Assembly (NCBI RefSeq): GCF_040801785.1
Contig: NZ_CP161805.1
Span: forward strand, 3,410,001-3,474,000
Source: Sulfitobacter sp. LCG007
GTDB taxonomy: Bacteria; Pseudomonadota; Alphaproteobacteria; Rhodobacterales; Rhodobacteraceae
DNA length: 64,000 nucleotides
Direction of reading: 5' to 3'
Within the stretch, counting starts at the first letter, position 1; every line of letters begins with the position of its first letter. The position numbers and the translations under genes were made by a program. Below the pieces are notes generated by a model, which ran no database searches, was not told the DNA's origin, and worked only from the letters and a program-made list of their open reading frames with translations. Positions 18,183 through 26,430 of this stretch are shown here, one piece after another.

Positions 18183-18333
18183 CTTCAGGTCCTTTGGATC
18201 AGGGCCGACGGCGGGAGCACGGACGGTGCCAAAGCCTTGACGGCGGGTCAACTGGTTTCGGGTGTGGTCTGGATGCCGCCGCAGGGTCTTCGCGGACGAG
18301 CGGCGCGGCTGGCGCGCAGGCGGAAACGGACGC
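18183..18333 (-). promoter_or_regulatory. argDF leader RNA with alternative pairing potential
   Basis: This is the leader between the Arg-rich ORF and argD. On the minus-strand RNA, a GCGGCGGC stretch can pair either with the upstream GCCGCGCCGC or with one of two downstream CCCGCCGTC repeats. A small hairpin TTGAC-CCGCC-GTCAA lies further down. No U-tract terminator precedes argD, so control, if any, would be translational or Rho-dependent. This stretch is part of the only gap above 300 bases in the window (18183-18611), which also holds the leader ORF and the gcrA promoter and hairpin. Confidence 0.35.
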
Positions 18334-18387
18334 TCAGGCGCGTCGGCCGGGGCGTCGTCGGATCGAGGTGAGTTTCGGCGTTTCCAT
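18334..18387 (-). CDS. Putative arginine-rich leader peptide of the argDF operon
   Basis: This 17-codon ORF encodes METPKLTSIRRRPGRRA; five of the last eight residues are Arg (codons CGA, CGA, CGC, CGA, CGC). A Shine-Dalgarno-like AGGGA lies about seven bases upstream of the ATG. It ends 151 bases before argD, the first gene of an arginine biosynthesis operon. Regulatory codon clustering of this kind is the hallmark of amino-acid attenuation leaders such as those of trp or his. I know of no described arginine leader in this group, so the assignment is an inference from position and composition. Confidence 0.5.
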   Translation of the reverse strand: METPKLTSIRRRPGRRA

Positions 18388-18511
18388 GCGCAGGTCCCTA
18401 AAGCATTTCCGCGTCACTGGAAAGACATCTCTTGGGACTTGCGTGCCCTGACATCATCTTGCGGCGACGGATGTGTGCCGTCACCGGCGGCGCCGGAACG
18501 AGCGTTCCAGC

Positions 18512-18539
18512 TTGTAGTTCCGTCCCGGCTGGCTAGAAT
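18512..18539 (+). promoter_or_regulatory. Predicted sigma-70-type promoter of gcrA
   Basis: TTGTAG (18512-18517) and TAGAAT (18534-18539) are separated by 16 bases. The expected transcription start is near 18546, about 66 bases upstream of the gcrA ATG, which places the hairpin at 18571 inside the 5' leader. Confidence 0.5.
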
Positions 18540-18570
18540 GGCGCTCCGTAGAAACTGAAGTTGACAAGGG

Positions 18571-18594
18571 AGCGGCCCCCGACGGGCCGCTTTT
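18571..18594 (+). terminator. Terminator-like hairpin in the gcrA 5' leader
   Basis: AGCGGCCC-CCGAC-GGGCCGCT is a perfect 8-bp stem followed by TTT. It stands 18 bases upstream of the gcrA ATG and downstream of the predicted promoter. It may act as an attenuator or end a short leader RNA; alternatively it ends some other plus-strand transcript from the 18.2-18.5 kb gap. Confidence 0.6.
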
Positions 18595-18611
18595 GACTTG
18601 GGGAATTGCCG

Positions 18612-19211
18612 ATGTCCTGGACTGACGAACGTGTCGAACTGCTCAAGAAGATGTGGAGCGAAGGCCAGTCGGCAAGCCAGATCGCCAAGGAGCTGGGCGG
18701 CGTCACCCGCAATGCGGTGATCGGCAAGGTGCATCGCCTAGGGCTTTCCAACAGGGTCGGTGCGCCCGGCGCCCCCGCGCCGGTGGCCAAGCCGGAAACG
18801 CGGTCCGAGCCGAAGCCGAAACCCGAAGCCAAGCCAAAGCCGACCATGAAGCCGGAAGCCGACGACGTGGAAGCTTCGGCCCCTGACGATGATGCGGAAG
18901 CCGCCCCGAAGCCCGCCGCACTTCCCGCCCGCAAGGCGATCATCCCGGCCGGCCAACCCCTGCCCCCGCAGCCCTCGCCAAACGAGATCAGCCCGGAAGC
19001 GCTCGCAAAAGTGAACGAGATCGAGAAGAAGGCGAAGAAGCTGACCTTGATGGAATTGACCGAGCGCACATGCAAATGGCCGGTCGGCGATCCCGCGACG
19101 GAAGATTTCTGGTTTTGCGGATTGCCGGTTCAGCAGGGCAAGCCCTATTGCGAGGCGCATGTGGGTGTCGCGTTCCAGCCGATGTCCTCGCGGCGCGACC
19201 GCCGCCGCTGA
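18612..19211 (+). CDS. gcrA: GcrA family cell cycle regulator
   Basis: This 199-residue GcrA works with sigma-70 RNA polymerase at promoters carrying CcrM-methylated GANTC sites in alphaproteobacteria. The N-terminal helix-turn-helix is diagnostic (MSWTDERVELLKKMWSEGQS, then ASQIAKELGGVTRNAVIGKVHRLGLS). A proline- and lysine-rich linker (about residues 55-130) joins a C-terminal domain with RTCKWPVGDP and FCGLP. ATG 18612 is chosen because the family begins MSWTDERV; a TTG six bases upstream is possible. A hairpin lies immediately upstream. Confidence 0.96.
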   Translation: MSWTDERVELLKKMWSEGQSASQIAKELGGVTRNAVIGKVHRLGLSNRVGAPGAPAPVAKPETRSEPKPKPEAKPKPTMKPEADDVEASAPDDDAEAAPKPAALPARKAIIPAGQPLPPQPSPNEISPEALAKVNEIEKKAKKLTLMELTERTCKWPVGDPATEDFWFCGLPVQQGKPYCEAHVGVAFQPMSSRRDRRR

Positions 19212-19311
19212 TATCCCGCACGGGGCAGGCGATGCTGAAACGTTCCGGCCCGACGGGGGCAGCCCCGGGCCCCGTCGGCGATGGCAGGGCCGAGCAACTG
19301 AGGGTCCGGAA

Positions 19312-20925
19312 ATGACGATGATCCGCGCCGCAGACGCGCTTGCGAGACGGTTGTACGCGGCAGGCTGTCGTCACGCTTTCGGGATGCCGGGCGGCGAGGT
19401 TCTTACCCTGGTGGACGCGCTTGAGACTGCCGGAATCCGTTTTGTCCTCGCCAGACACGAGAACGCGGCGGCCTTCATGGCCGAAGGGGTCTGGCACCGC
19501 ACGGGGGCTCCGGGAATTCTCGTCGCCACGCTCGGACCCGGTGCGCTGAACGGGGTCAACGCGGTCGCCAATGCGCATCAGGACCGGCTGCCGCTGATCG
19601 TTCTCGCCGGCGCTGTGGATCCTGACGAGGCCCAGACCTATACGCATCAGGTGCTGGACCAGCAGGCCGTCTTCCGGCCGATCACGAAGGCCAGCTTCTC
19701 GCTCGTGCCGGGCGCGGCGGATGTCATCGCGGACAAGGCCGTGGCCATCGCGACCGAGGGAAGGCCCGGCCCGGTTCACATCGATGTGCCGATCAGCGCC
19801 GCGGATGCGAAGGTCTCCGCCATTCAGGCGGTTCGCCGCGCGCCGGCCGCACCGTCAGTTCCCGCCGATCCCGAACTCGGGCGCGCGCGGCGATGGCTGG
19901 CCGAAGCAAGCCGGCCGGTCATGCTTGTCGGGCTGGATGCGGTGAACGAGGGGGCGGGACCGGCCATCGCGACCTGCGCCGAGCGCTTCGGCATTCCGGT
20001 CGTGACGACCTACAAGGCGAAGGGCCTCTTGCCCGAGGACCATCCGCTTGCCCTTGGGGGGGCGGGGCTGTCACCGCGCGCGGATGGGCATCTGCTCCCT
20101 TTCCTGCAAAGGGCGGATCTCATCCTCTGCGTGGGCTACGATCCGATCGAGATGCGGACGGGCTGGCGCGCCGCATGGTCGCCCGAGACACAGCGGGTCA
20201 TCGACATCACGGCGGCCCCGAACCATCATTACATGCATCAGGCGGGTCTGAATTTCGTCACCTCCTGCGCGCCGACGCTCGAGTCGATCTCGGAGGGAGT
20301 TTCTCCCCGCGGGACCTGGCCGGACGGTGAGGTCGCGGCGCTGAAATCGGCGCTCGAGGCCGCATTCCCCACGAACGACCCATGGGGGCCCGGCGCCGTC
20401 ATCGACACCTGCCGCACGGTCCTGCCGCGCGACACCCTTGCGACGGCGGACAGCGGCGCACACCGGATCCTGCTGTCGCAGATGTGGAAATGCTTCGAGC
20501 CGCGCGCCCTGATGCAGTCTTCGGCGCTGTGCACCATGGGCTGCGCCCTGCCGCTCGCGCTTGGCGCGAAACTTGCCGAGCCCGCGCGCCCGGTCGTCTG
20601 CTTTTCCGGCGATGCGGGCTTCCTCATGGTGGCGGGTGAACTCGCCACCGCAAGGGAACTTGGGCTTGCCGTCGTCTGCGTGGTCTTCGTCGATGCCTCC
20701 CTCGCCCTCATCGAACTGAAGCAACGCGGAAGACAGATGACCAATCGCGGCGTCGATTTCGCGCATCATGACTTCGCGGCCATCGGACGGGCCTTCGGCG
20801 GCGCCGGAGAGACCGTGCGCAGCCGCGAGGCACTTGCGGCCGCTCTCGAGACCGCCCTGAAATCCGACACCTTCACAGTGATCGCAGCAGAAATTGACCG
20901 GGGAGCCTATGATGGCCGAATCTGA
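19312..20925 (+). CDS. Thiamine pyrophosphate-dependent enzyme (acetolactate synthase-like)
   Basis: This 537-residue protein has the three-domain layout of the acetolactate synthase/decarboxylase family. The catalytic Glu lies in ARHENAAAFMAEG (about residue 52), and the TPP-Mg motif starts at GDAGFLMVAGEL (about 440). It lacks obvious features of true IlvB, and no small subunit is present. The next gene is a class III CoA-transferase whose start lies within its last 17 bases, so the two are translationally coupled. That pairing recalls oxalyl-CoA decarboxylase with formyl-CoA transferase, but the sequence does not show that substrate. Confidence 0.82.
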   Translation: MTMIRAADALARRLYAAGCRHAFGMPGGEVLTLVDALETAGIRFVLARHENAAAFMAEGVWHRTGAPGILVATLGPGALNGVNAVANAHQDRLPLIVLAGAVDPDEAQTYTHQVLDQQAVFRPITKASFSLVPGAADVIADKAVAIATEGRPGPVHIDVPISAADAKVSAIQAVRRAPAAPSVPADPELGRARRWLAEASRPVMLVGLDAVNEGAGPAIATCAERFGIPVVTTYKAKGLLPEDHPLALGGAGLSPRADGHLLPFLQRADLILCVGYDPIEMRTGWRAAWSPETQRVIDITAAPNHHYMHQAGLNFVTSCAPTLESISEGVSPRGTWPDGEVAALKSALEAAFPTNDPWGPGAVIDTCRTVLPRDTLATADSGAHRILLSQMWKCFEPRALMQSSALCTMGCALPLALGAKLAEPARPVVCFSGDAGFLMVAGELATARELGLAVVCVVFVDASLALIELKQRGRQMTNRGVDFAHHDFAAIGRAFGGAGETVRSREALAAALETALKSDTFTVIAAEIDRGAYDGRI

Positions 20926-22117
20926 CAGACCCGGCGCCCTCGACGGCGTCTTCGTTCTCGACCTCAGCCGCATCCTTGCCGGACCGACCTGCACGCAGCT
21001 TCTGGGGGATCTCGGCGCGACGGTGATAAAGGTCGAGAACCCCAGGACCGGCGGCGACGACACGCGTGGCTGGGGGCCGAACTATGCCCGGGACGCATCG
21101 GGCGCGAAAACCGACCTGTCGGCCTATTTCATGTGCGCGAACCGCAACAAGATGTCCATCGGAGTGGACATCTCGACACCCGAGGGACAGGAGACCATCC
21201 ACCGGCTTGCCGCCCGCGCCGACATCGTCATTGAAAACTACAAGCCCGGCGGCCTGGCGAAGTACGGGCTCGATCACGCCACCCTGCTCGCGGCGCATCC
21301 CGGGCTGGTCTATTGCTCGATCTCGGGGTTCGGTCAGACGGGACCGAACCGGGAAAAACCCGGCTACGACCTGATGGCGCAGGGTTACGGCGGCATCATG
21401 TCGCTGACGGGCGCGGCGGACGGCCCTCCGATGAAGGTCGGCGTGGGTATCGCGGACGTCATGTGCGGCATGTACGCCACCATCGGCATCCTCGCGGCCC
21501 TGCGCCATCGCGATGCGACGGGCGAAGGCCAGCATGTCGACCTGTCGCTGGTCGACACCCAGATGGCCTGGCTGATCAACGAGGGCATGAACTACCTTGT
21601 CTCGGGCAAGATTCCCGACCGCCAGGGCAACGCCCACCCCAATATCGTGCCCTACAGCGCCTTCGCGTGTGCCGACGGACATGTGCTGGTCGCGGTCGGC
21701 AACGATTCCCAGTTCGCGCGGTTCTGCGATGCCATCGGCCTGCCCGCGCTTGTCACCGATGCGCGCTTCGTGACCAACCAGGGCCGCATCGAGAACCGGG
21801 CGGGACTGATGGAACATCTGGAGCCCGCGCTTGCGTCCCTGACCAGAGCCGATGTCATCGCACGGCTGGAAGCGGTCGGCGTGCCGGTGGGCCCAATCAA
21901 CGACGTGGCGGAGGCGCTCGGATCCGATCAGGCCAAGGCCCGCGGCGCGGTCGTCGAGGTGCCTGTGCAGGGAATGCAGGAAGGGGTCCTGCGGCTGCTG
22001 GGCAATCCCCTCAAGCTCTCGCGCACGCCCGTAAGCTATCGCCGCCCGCCCCCGCGCTTCGGGCAGGACGGCGAGGCGGTTCTCGCTCTTCTCGCGGAAC
22101 CGGCGGAAAAGCCCTGA
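20909..22117 (+). CDS. CaiB/BaiF class III CoA-transferase
   Basis: This 402-residue family III CoA-transferase moves CoA between carboxylic acids through an aspartyl-CoA intermediate. The N-terminal stretch LDLSRILAGPTCTQLLGDLGATVIKVE and the active-site Asp in KPGYDLMAQGYGGIMSLTG (about residue 165) are typical. Two adjacent ATGs (20909 and 20912) follow a GGGGAG ribosome-binding site; the first is listed. The start overlaps the TPP-enzyme gene, which suggests that the two act on the same acyl-CoA, though the substrate is unknown. Confidence 0.92.
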   Translation: MMAESDRPGALDGVFVLDLSRILAGPTCTQLLGDLGATVIKVENPRTGGDDTRGWGPNYARDASGAKTDLSAYFMCANRNKMSIGVDISTPEGQETIHRLAARADIVIENYKPGGLAKYGLDHATLLAAHPGLVYCSISGFGQTGPNREKPGYDLMAQGYGGIMSLTGAADGPPMKVGVGIADVMCGMYATIGILAALRHRDATGEGQHVDLSLVDTQMAWLINEGMNYLVSGKIPDRQGNAHPNIVPYSAFACADGHVLVAVGNDSQFARFCDAIGLPALVTDARFVTNQGRIENRAGLMEHLEPALASLTRADVIARLEAVGVPVGPINDVAEALGSDQAKARGAVVEVPVQGMQEGVLRLLGNPLKLSRTPVSYRRPPPRFGQDGEAVLALLAEPAEKP

Positions 22118-22275
22118 ATGCGGGCATCCGATCCGGCCTGAGAGCCTTTGCGGGCTCAAACATTCCACGATTTCAGACACGTGGCTTCACGTTCACGTGC
22201 TGCGTCCTACAGGTCCCTCGGAGGCGGAAGATTATCGGCTAAACCGGGCACATCCTATGTATGAGAGGCGCCCGG

Positions 22276-23625
22276 ATGATCCACGATATCTGCCGCAGTC
22301 CCGTATCGATCGGGTCTACCCAGGGGCTCGCGCACTGGAATGCGATGATCCGCGCATTTCTGGCGCATGGGACCGAAACGCCCGCGCATCTTGCAAGGCT
22401 GCTCGAAGCCGAACCGGATTTCGCGATGGGTCATGCAGCGCGTGGTCTGTTCTCGCTGTTGCTGGGGCGCGCCGAAATGATCGCCGTGGCGCGGGAGGCC
22501 TCTGCCGACGCCCATGCCGCCGCCCTGCGCTGTACACCTTACCCGCGAGAGCAGGCATGGATTGCGGCGCTGGATCGCTGGCTGGACGGACGGCCCGGCG
22601 CATCCATCGCGGCGCTGGAGGACGCGCTCGGCCTCGAAGCCGCGGATACGATGTCCGCCAAGGTCTCGCACGCCATCCGCTTCGTGCTGGGAGACGCCGC
22701 GGGGATGCGCAGATCCATCGAACGGGTCCTGCACGCGCATGACGCGGATCACGCCTGCAGGGGCTATGCACTGGGGTGCCACGCCTTCGCGCTGGAGGAG
22801 ACAGGCGATTACGGCGCCGCCGAGGAGGTGGGGCGCGAGGGGCTTTCACATGCGCCTGACGATGCCTGGGGCCTGCACGCGGTTGCGCATGTCTACGACA
22901 TGACCGCGCTTCCCAGCCTCGGGATCAGGCTGATCGACAGCCACAGGTCCGTCTGGTCGCACTGCAACAATTTCCGTTACCATGTCTGGTGGCACAAGGC
23001 GCTGCTGCATCTCGACCGGGGCGAATACGATGTCGCCCTGTCGCTTTATGACAGCCAGATCCGCGCTGACCGCACGGACGATTACCGCGACGTCGCGAAC
23101 GCGACATCGTTGCTGGTCCGGCTCGAACTGGACGGGGTGGCGGTAGGACCGCGCTGGGAAGAGCTTGCCGATGTGGCCGAGCGGCGCAGCAGTGACGGCT
23201 GTCTTGTCTTTGCCGACCTTCACTACATGCTGGCGCTGGCGGGGGGCCGTCGCGATACCGCCCGCATTCGCATGTCGGCGCGATTCGCACGCGACAGCAG
23301 GCGGCCGGGCGAAATGAACCAGCGATTCGCAAACCCCGGTCAGGCGGCGCTCGCCGGCCTCAACGCCTTCGCCGAAGGGCGATACGACTCGGCGTTCCGG
23401 AACCTTTTGGCAGCCAGACCATTTATGCAGAGGATTGGCGGCAGTCATGCGCAGCGCGACGTGTTCGAAAGGATAACGATAGATTCGGGACTCCGTGCGG
23501 GGCAGTACGATATGGCGGATGACCTGTTGTGCGACAGGCTGCGCAGGCGGGGCGGAAATGAAGACAGGTATACCGCAAGCAGGCTTGCCCGGCTCGACCG
23601 CATCAGGCGCATTCCCGCACAATAA
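22276..23625 (+). CDS. Tetratricopeptide repeat protein, TTC38-like
   Basis: This 449-residue all-helical protein has TPR-like helix pairs. The stretch NFRYHVWWHKALLHLDRGEYDVALSLYD (about residues 233-260) is the conserved core of the TTC38 family, whose function is unknown in both bacteria and animals. ATG 22276 follows GAGAGG at 22263-22268 with good spacing; an alternative in-frame ATG lies at 22261. It sits 158 bases downstream of the CoA-transferase gene in the same direction and upstream of opgC, and might belong to either transcription unit. Confidence 0.82.
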   Translation: MIHDICRSPVSIGSTQGLAHWNAMIRAFLAHGTETPAHLARLLEAEPDFAMGHAARGLFSLLLGRAEMIAVAREASADAHAAALRCTPYPREQAWIAALDRWLDGRPGASIAALEDALGLEAADTMSAKVSHAIRFVLGDAAGMRRSIERVLHAHDADHACRGYALGCHAFALEETGDYGAAEEVGREGLSHAPDDAWGLHAVAHVYDMTALPSLGIRLIDSHRSVWSHCNNFRYHVWWHKALLHLDRGEYDVALSLYDSQIRADRTDDYRDVANATSLLVRLELDGVAVGPRWEELADVAERRSSDGCLVFADLHYMLALAGGRRDTARIRMSARFARDSRRPGEMNQRFANPGQAALAGLNAFAEGRYDSAFRNLLAARPFMQRIGGSHAQRDVFERITIDSGLRAGQYDMADDLLCDRLRRRGGNEDRYTASRLARLDRIRRIPAQ

Positions 23626-23683
23626 CAAGTCGGTGCAAAGGGGGGCTTGTAAGCGCCTGAATTGAGATGCACAGAGCCCCGCC

Positions 23684-24904
23684 ATGACCCTTGCAGATCC
23701 CGAAAAGATTCCCATGTCCACCATTGCCCAGACGCGGAGTTCCGCGAAGGCGCCCGCACGCGTGCGCGACCCTCGTCTGGACTTCTTCCGTGGCCTTGCG
23801 ATGTTCATCATACTTGTGGCGCATACCCCCCAGAGCTGGTTCCCGCTGGTCATCCCGGCGCGCTTCGGCTTCTCGGATGCAACAGAGATATTCGTGTTCT
23901 GTTCGGGCATGGCTTCCGCCATCGCCTTCGGCAGCGTTTTCCGCAAGCAGGGCTGGTGGATGGGCACGGCGCGGGTCGCCTTCCGCTGCTGGCAGGTCTA
24001 CTGGGCGCATATCGGGACCTTCCTCGCCATCGCCGCGGCGGCGGTCGCAATGAATGCCTCAGGATTAGGCATTCGCGACTATGTCGAGCAGCTCAACCTG
24101 GGATTCTTCTTCAACGACACACCGCAGAACCTTGTCGGTCTTCTGACACTGACATACGTGCCGAATTACTTCGACATTCTGCCGATGTACCTGATCGTTC
24201 TCGCGATGATGCCCTTTGTGGTTGCCTGTTACAAAGCCCATCCTGCCCTGGCGCTGGCGCTTGTCGTCGGCGTATGGATCGCCGCGCAGTTCAACTGGCT
24301 CGAAATGCGTGCCGAGCCCTGGTCCGATCGGGAATGGTTTTTCAATCCTTTCGGCTGGCAGCTCGTTTTCTTCACGGGCTTCGCCTTCATGTCGGGCTGG
24401 TTGCCGAAACCGCCGAGAAACCGCGAACTGGCCCTGGTGGCGGCCGTCATCGTGGTCGTGACCGTACCCTTCGCCTATTACCGCATCATTTCGGCCTTTC
24501 CCGCCATCGACGCCTGGCGCATCGAGAATGACATCCTGATCGCCAAGACCGATTTCGGCATCCTGCGCTATGTGCACTTCCTCGCCCTGGCCTATCTTTG
24601 CTGGGTTGCGGTGGGGAAAGCGGGGCACCGCATCCTGCCTCCGACCGGCGACGCGCCTCTGGCTGCGGTCTGGCGGCATGTGCTGGCCTGGATCATGAAG
24701 GTCGGCCAGCAGTCACTTGCCGTATTTATCACCTCGATGTTCCTCGCCCGCGTCCTCGGGCTCGCGCTCGACATGATGGGCTCGGAATCGCTGTTCAATC
24801 AGGTGATCGTGCTGTTCAGCGGCTTCGCGATCCTGATTGTGGTGGCGCAATGTGTCGGCTGGTTCAAATCCCAGCCGTGGCGCCGTGCGCAGGTGGCGAA
24901 GTGA
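23684..24904 (+). CDS. opgC: OpgC, periplasmic glucan succinyltransferase (membrane acyltransferase)
   Basis: This 406-residue integral membrane protein of the OpgC family has about ten hydrophobic helices and the opening RDPRLDFFRGLAMFIILVAHTP, typical of this acyltransferase group. OpgC adds succinyl groups to osmoregulated periplasmic glucans. The listed start is ATG 23684; ATG 23714 is a plausible alternative without the first ten residues. Its TGA overlaps the GTG start of opgG, so opgC, opgG and opgH form one tightly coupled operon. Confidence 0.93.
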   Translation: MTLADPEKIPMSTIAQTRSSAKAPARVRDPRLDFFRGLAMFIILVAHTPQSWFPLVIPARFGFSDATEIFVFCSGMASAIAFGSVFRKQGWWMGTARVAFRCWQVYWAHIGTFLAIAAAAVAMNASGLGIRDYVEQLNLGFFFNDTPQNLVGLLTLTYVPNYFDILPMYLIVLAMMPFVVACYKAHPALALALVVGVWIAAQFNWLEMRAEPWSDREWFFNPFGWQLVFFTGFAFMSGWLPKPPRNRELALVAAVIVVVTVPFAYYRIISAFPAIDAWRIENDILIAKTDFGILRYVHFLALAYLCWVAVGKAGHRILPPTGDAPLAAVWRHVLAWIMKVGQQSLAVFITSMFLARVLGLALDMMGSESLFNQVIVLFSGFAILIVVAQCVGWFKSQPWRRAQVAK

Positions 24905-26430
24905 TCCGCCGCGAAGCCCTGTCGCTGCTCGCGGGACTGGCGCTGTCCCCCTTTGCGGCACGTGCGCAGACAGCGGAACCGGGCCTTCAGGTCGGTGCGT
25001 CGGAACCCTTCGACCCCCGCGTGGTCGTCGATCGCGCGCGCGATATGGCCGCCGGTCCCTATGTGCCGCGCCCGAAAATACCGCAAAGCTGGCTGGACCT
25101 CAGCTATGACCAGTATCGCAGCATCTGGTTCGACAGCCGGAACGCGCTTTGGGAGAACACCGAGACACCGCAGCGCGTCGACGTGTTCCCACCCGGCCTC
25201 TACTTTCCGCAGGCGATCGAGCTCAACACCGTCGAAGGCGGCCTCGCGCGCCGCGTGAAGTTCGACCTGGGTGTTTTCGACAAGACGGACCAGTTTCCCG
25301 ACGTCAAGCTGGACGACACACTGGGATATTCGGGCCTGCGTCTGCGCGCCGAGCTTCACCAGGAAGGCATATTCCAGGAGTACGCGGTCTTTCAGGGCGC
25401 GAGCTATTTCCGCGGGATCGGGGCTGACGAAGGCTATGGCCTGTCTGCGCGCGGGCTCGCGCTCAAGACCGGCGATCCGGAGGGCGAGGAGTTCCCCGAC
25501 TTCGTTGCCTTCTGGGTGGAGCGCCCTGAACCGGGCGTGAAATCGGTGGTGTTGCACGCCCTTCTGGACAGCCCGAGCTGTACCGGCGCCTACAGGTTCG
25601 ACATTCTGCCGGGCGACACCTTGCAGATGGATATCTCGGCGACCATTTTCGCCCGTACGGATCTGAGCCGCATCGGCCTCGCGCCACTGACATCGATGTT
25701 CCTCTTTGACGAAACCATGCGTGATCGTTTTTCGGACTACCGGCCCGCTGTACATGACAGCGACGGCCTGCTGATCCGCAACGGCTATGGTGAGGTCATC
25801 TGGCGCCCGCTCTGCAATCCCGTCGCCCTGCAGCTAAGCGCCTTCTCCGACGAGAACCCCCGAGGCTTCGGCCTGATGCAGCGGGCCCGCCGCTTTTCCA
25901 ACTTCAATGACCTCGAGGCGCTCTATCACCGCCGGCCTTCGGCCTGGATCACGCCCCAGGGCGACTGGGGAGCCGGCTCGGTGGTGCTGGTCGAAATTCC
26001 GTCCGACAAGGAAATCTACGACAATATCGTGTGTTTCTGGCGTCCGTCCGAGCCCGTTCCCGCCGGAGGCGAACTGAGCTTCCGATATGCTCTCGACTGG
26101 GGCGACGCGCCCGTCCCGCCCTCGGATCAGAGGCTGCGCGTGATCGGTACAGCCATCGGCGGGCATCTCGGCGATGAGACCGTGGTGGTGATCGATTTCG
26201 AGAATTCGGCGCTTGTTCCGGAAGACCTGGCGCGGGTCGAGCTTTCGCTGCAAAGCAGCAAGGAATCGCTTACGCACAGCGCCGTCCAGAGAAACCCTGA
26301 AACCAAAGGGCCCCGAGCGACGTTCAGCTTTGATCCCGGCGATGAGGACCTCATCGAGTTCAGCGCGCAGTTGCGTCTCGATGGAACTCCTCTGAGCGAG
26401 ATGTGGCAATACCGATGGACTTCTTCATGA
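24901..26430 (+). CDS. opgG: OpgG, periplasmic glucan biosynthesis protein
   Basis: This 509-residue periplasmic protein of the OpgG/OpgD family is required for glucan backbone branching or release. The start is GTG 24901, giving (M)IRREALSLLAGLALSPFAARAQ, a signal peptide with a paired Arg that may be Tat-type as in OpgD. Family stretches include SWLDLSYDQYRSIWF (about residues 63-77), SYFRGIGADEGYGLSARGLA (about 167-186) and VWRP-like WRPLCNP (about 302). The final bases overlap the opgH start. Confidence 0.93.
   Translation: MIRREALSLLAGLALSPFAARAQTAEPGLQVGASEPFDPRVVVDRARDMAAGPYVPRPKIPQSWLDLSYDQYRSIWFDSRNALWENTETPQRVDVFPPGLYFPQAIELNTVEGGLARRVKFDLGVFDKTDQFPDVKLDDTLGYSGLRLRAELHQEGIFQEYAVFQGASYFRGIGADEGYGLSARGLALKTGDPEGEEFPDFVAFWVERPEPGVKSVVLHALLDSPSCTGAYRFDILPGDTLQMDISATIFARTDLSRIGLAPLTSMFLFDETMRDRFSDYRPAVHDSDGLLIRNGYGEVIWRPLCNPVALQLSAFSDENPRGFGLMQRARRFSNFNDLEALYHRRPSAWITPQGDWGAGSVVLVEIPSDKEIYDNIVCFWRPSEPVPAGGELSFRYALDWGDAPVPPSDQRLRVIGTAIGGHLGDETVVVIDFENSALVPEDLARVELSLQSSKESLTHSAVQRNPETKGPRATFSFDPGDEDLIEFSAQLRLDGTPLSEMWQYRWTSS

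Noticed and set aside
19312-22117. Firm call as oxalyl-CoA decarboxylase plus formyl-CoA transferase
   Set aside because: The neighbour pairing is suggestive, but the TPP enzyme does not show sequence features that I can tie to oxalyl-CoA.
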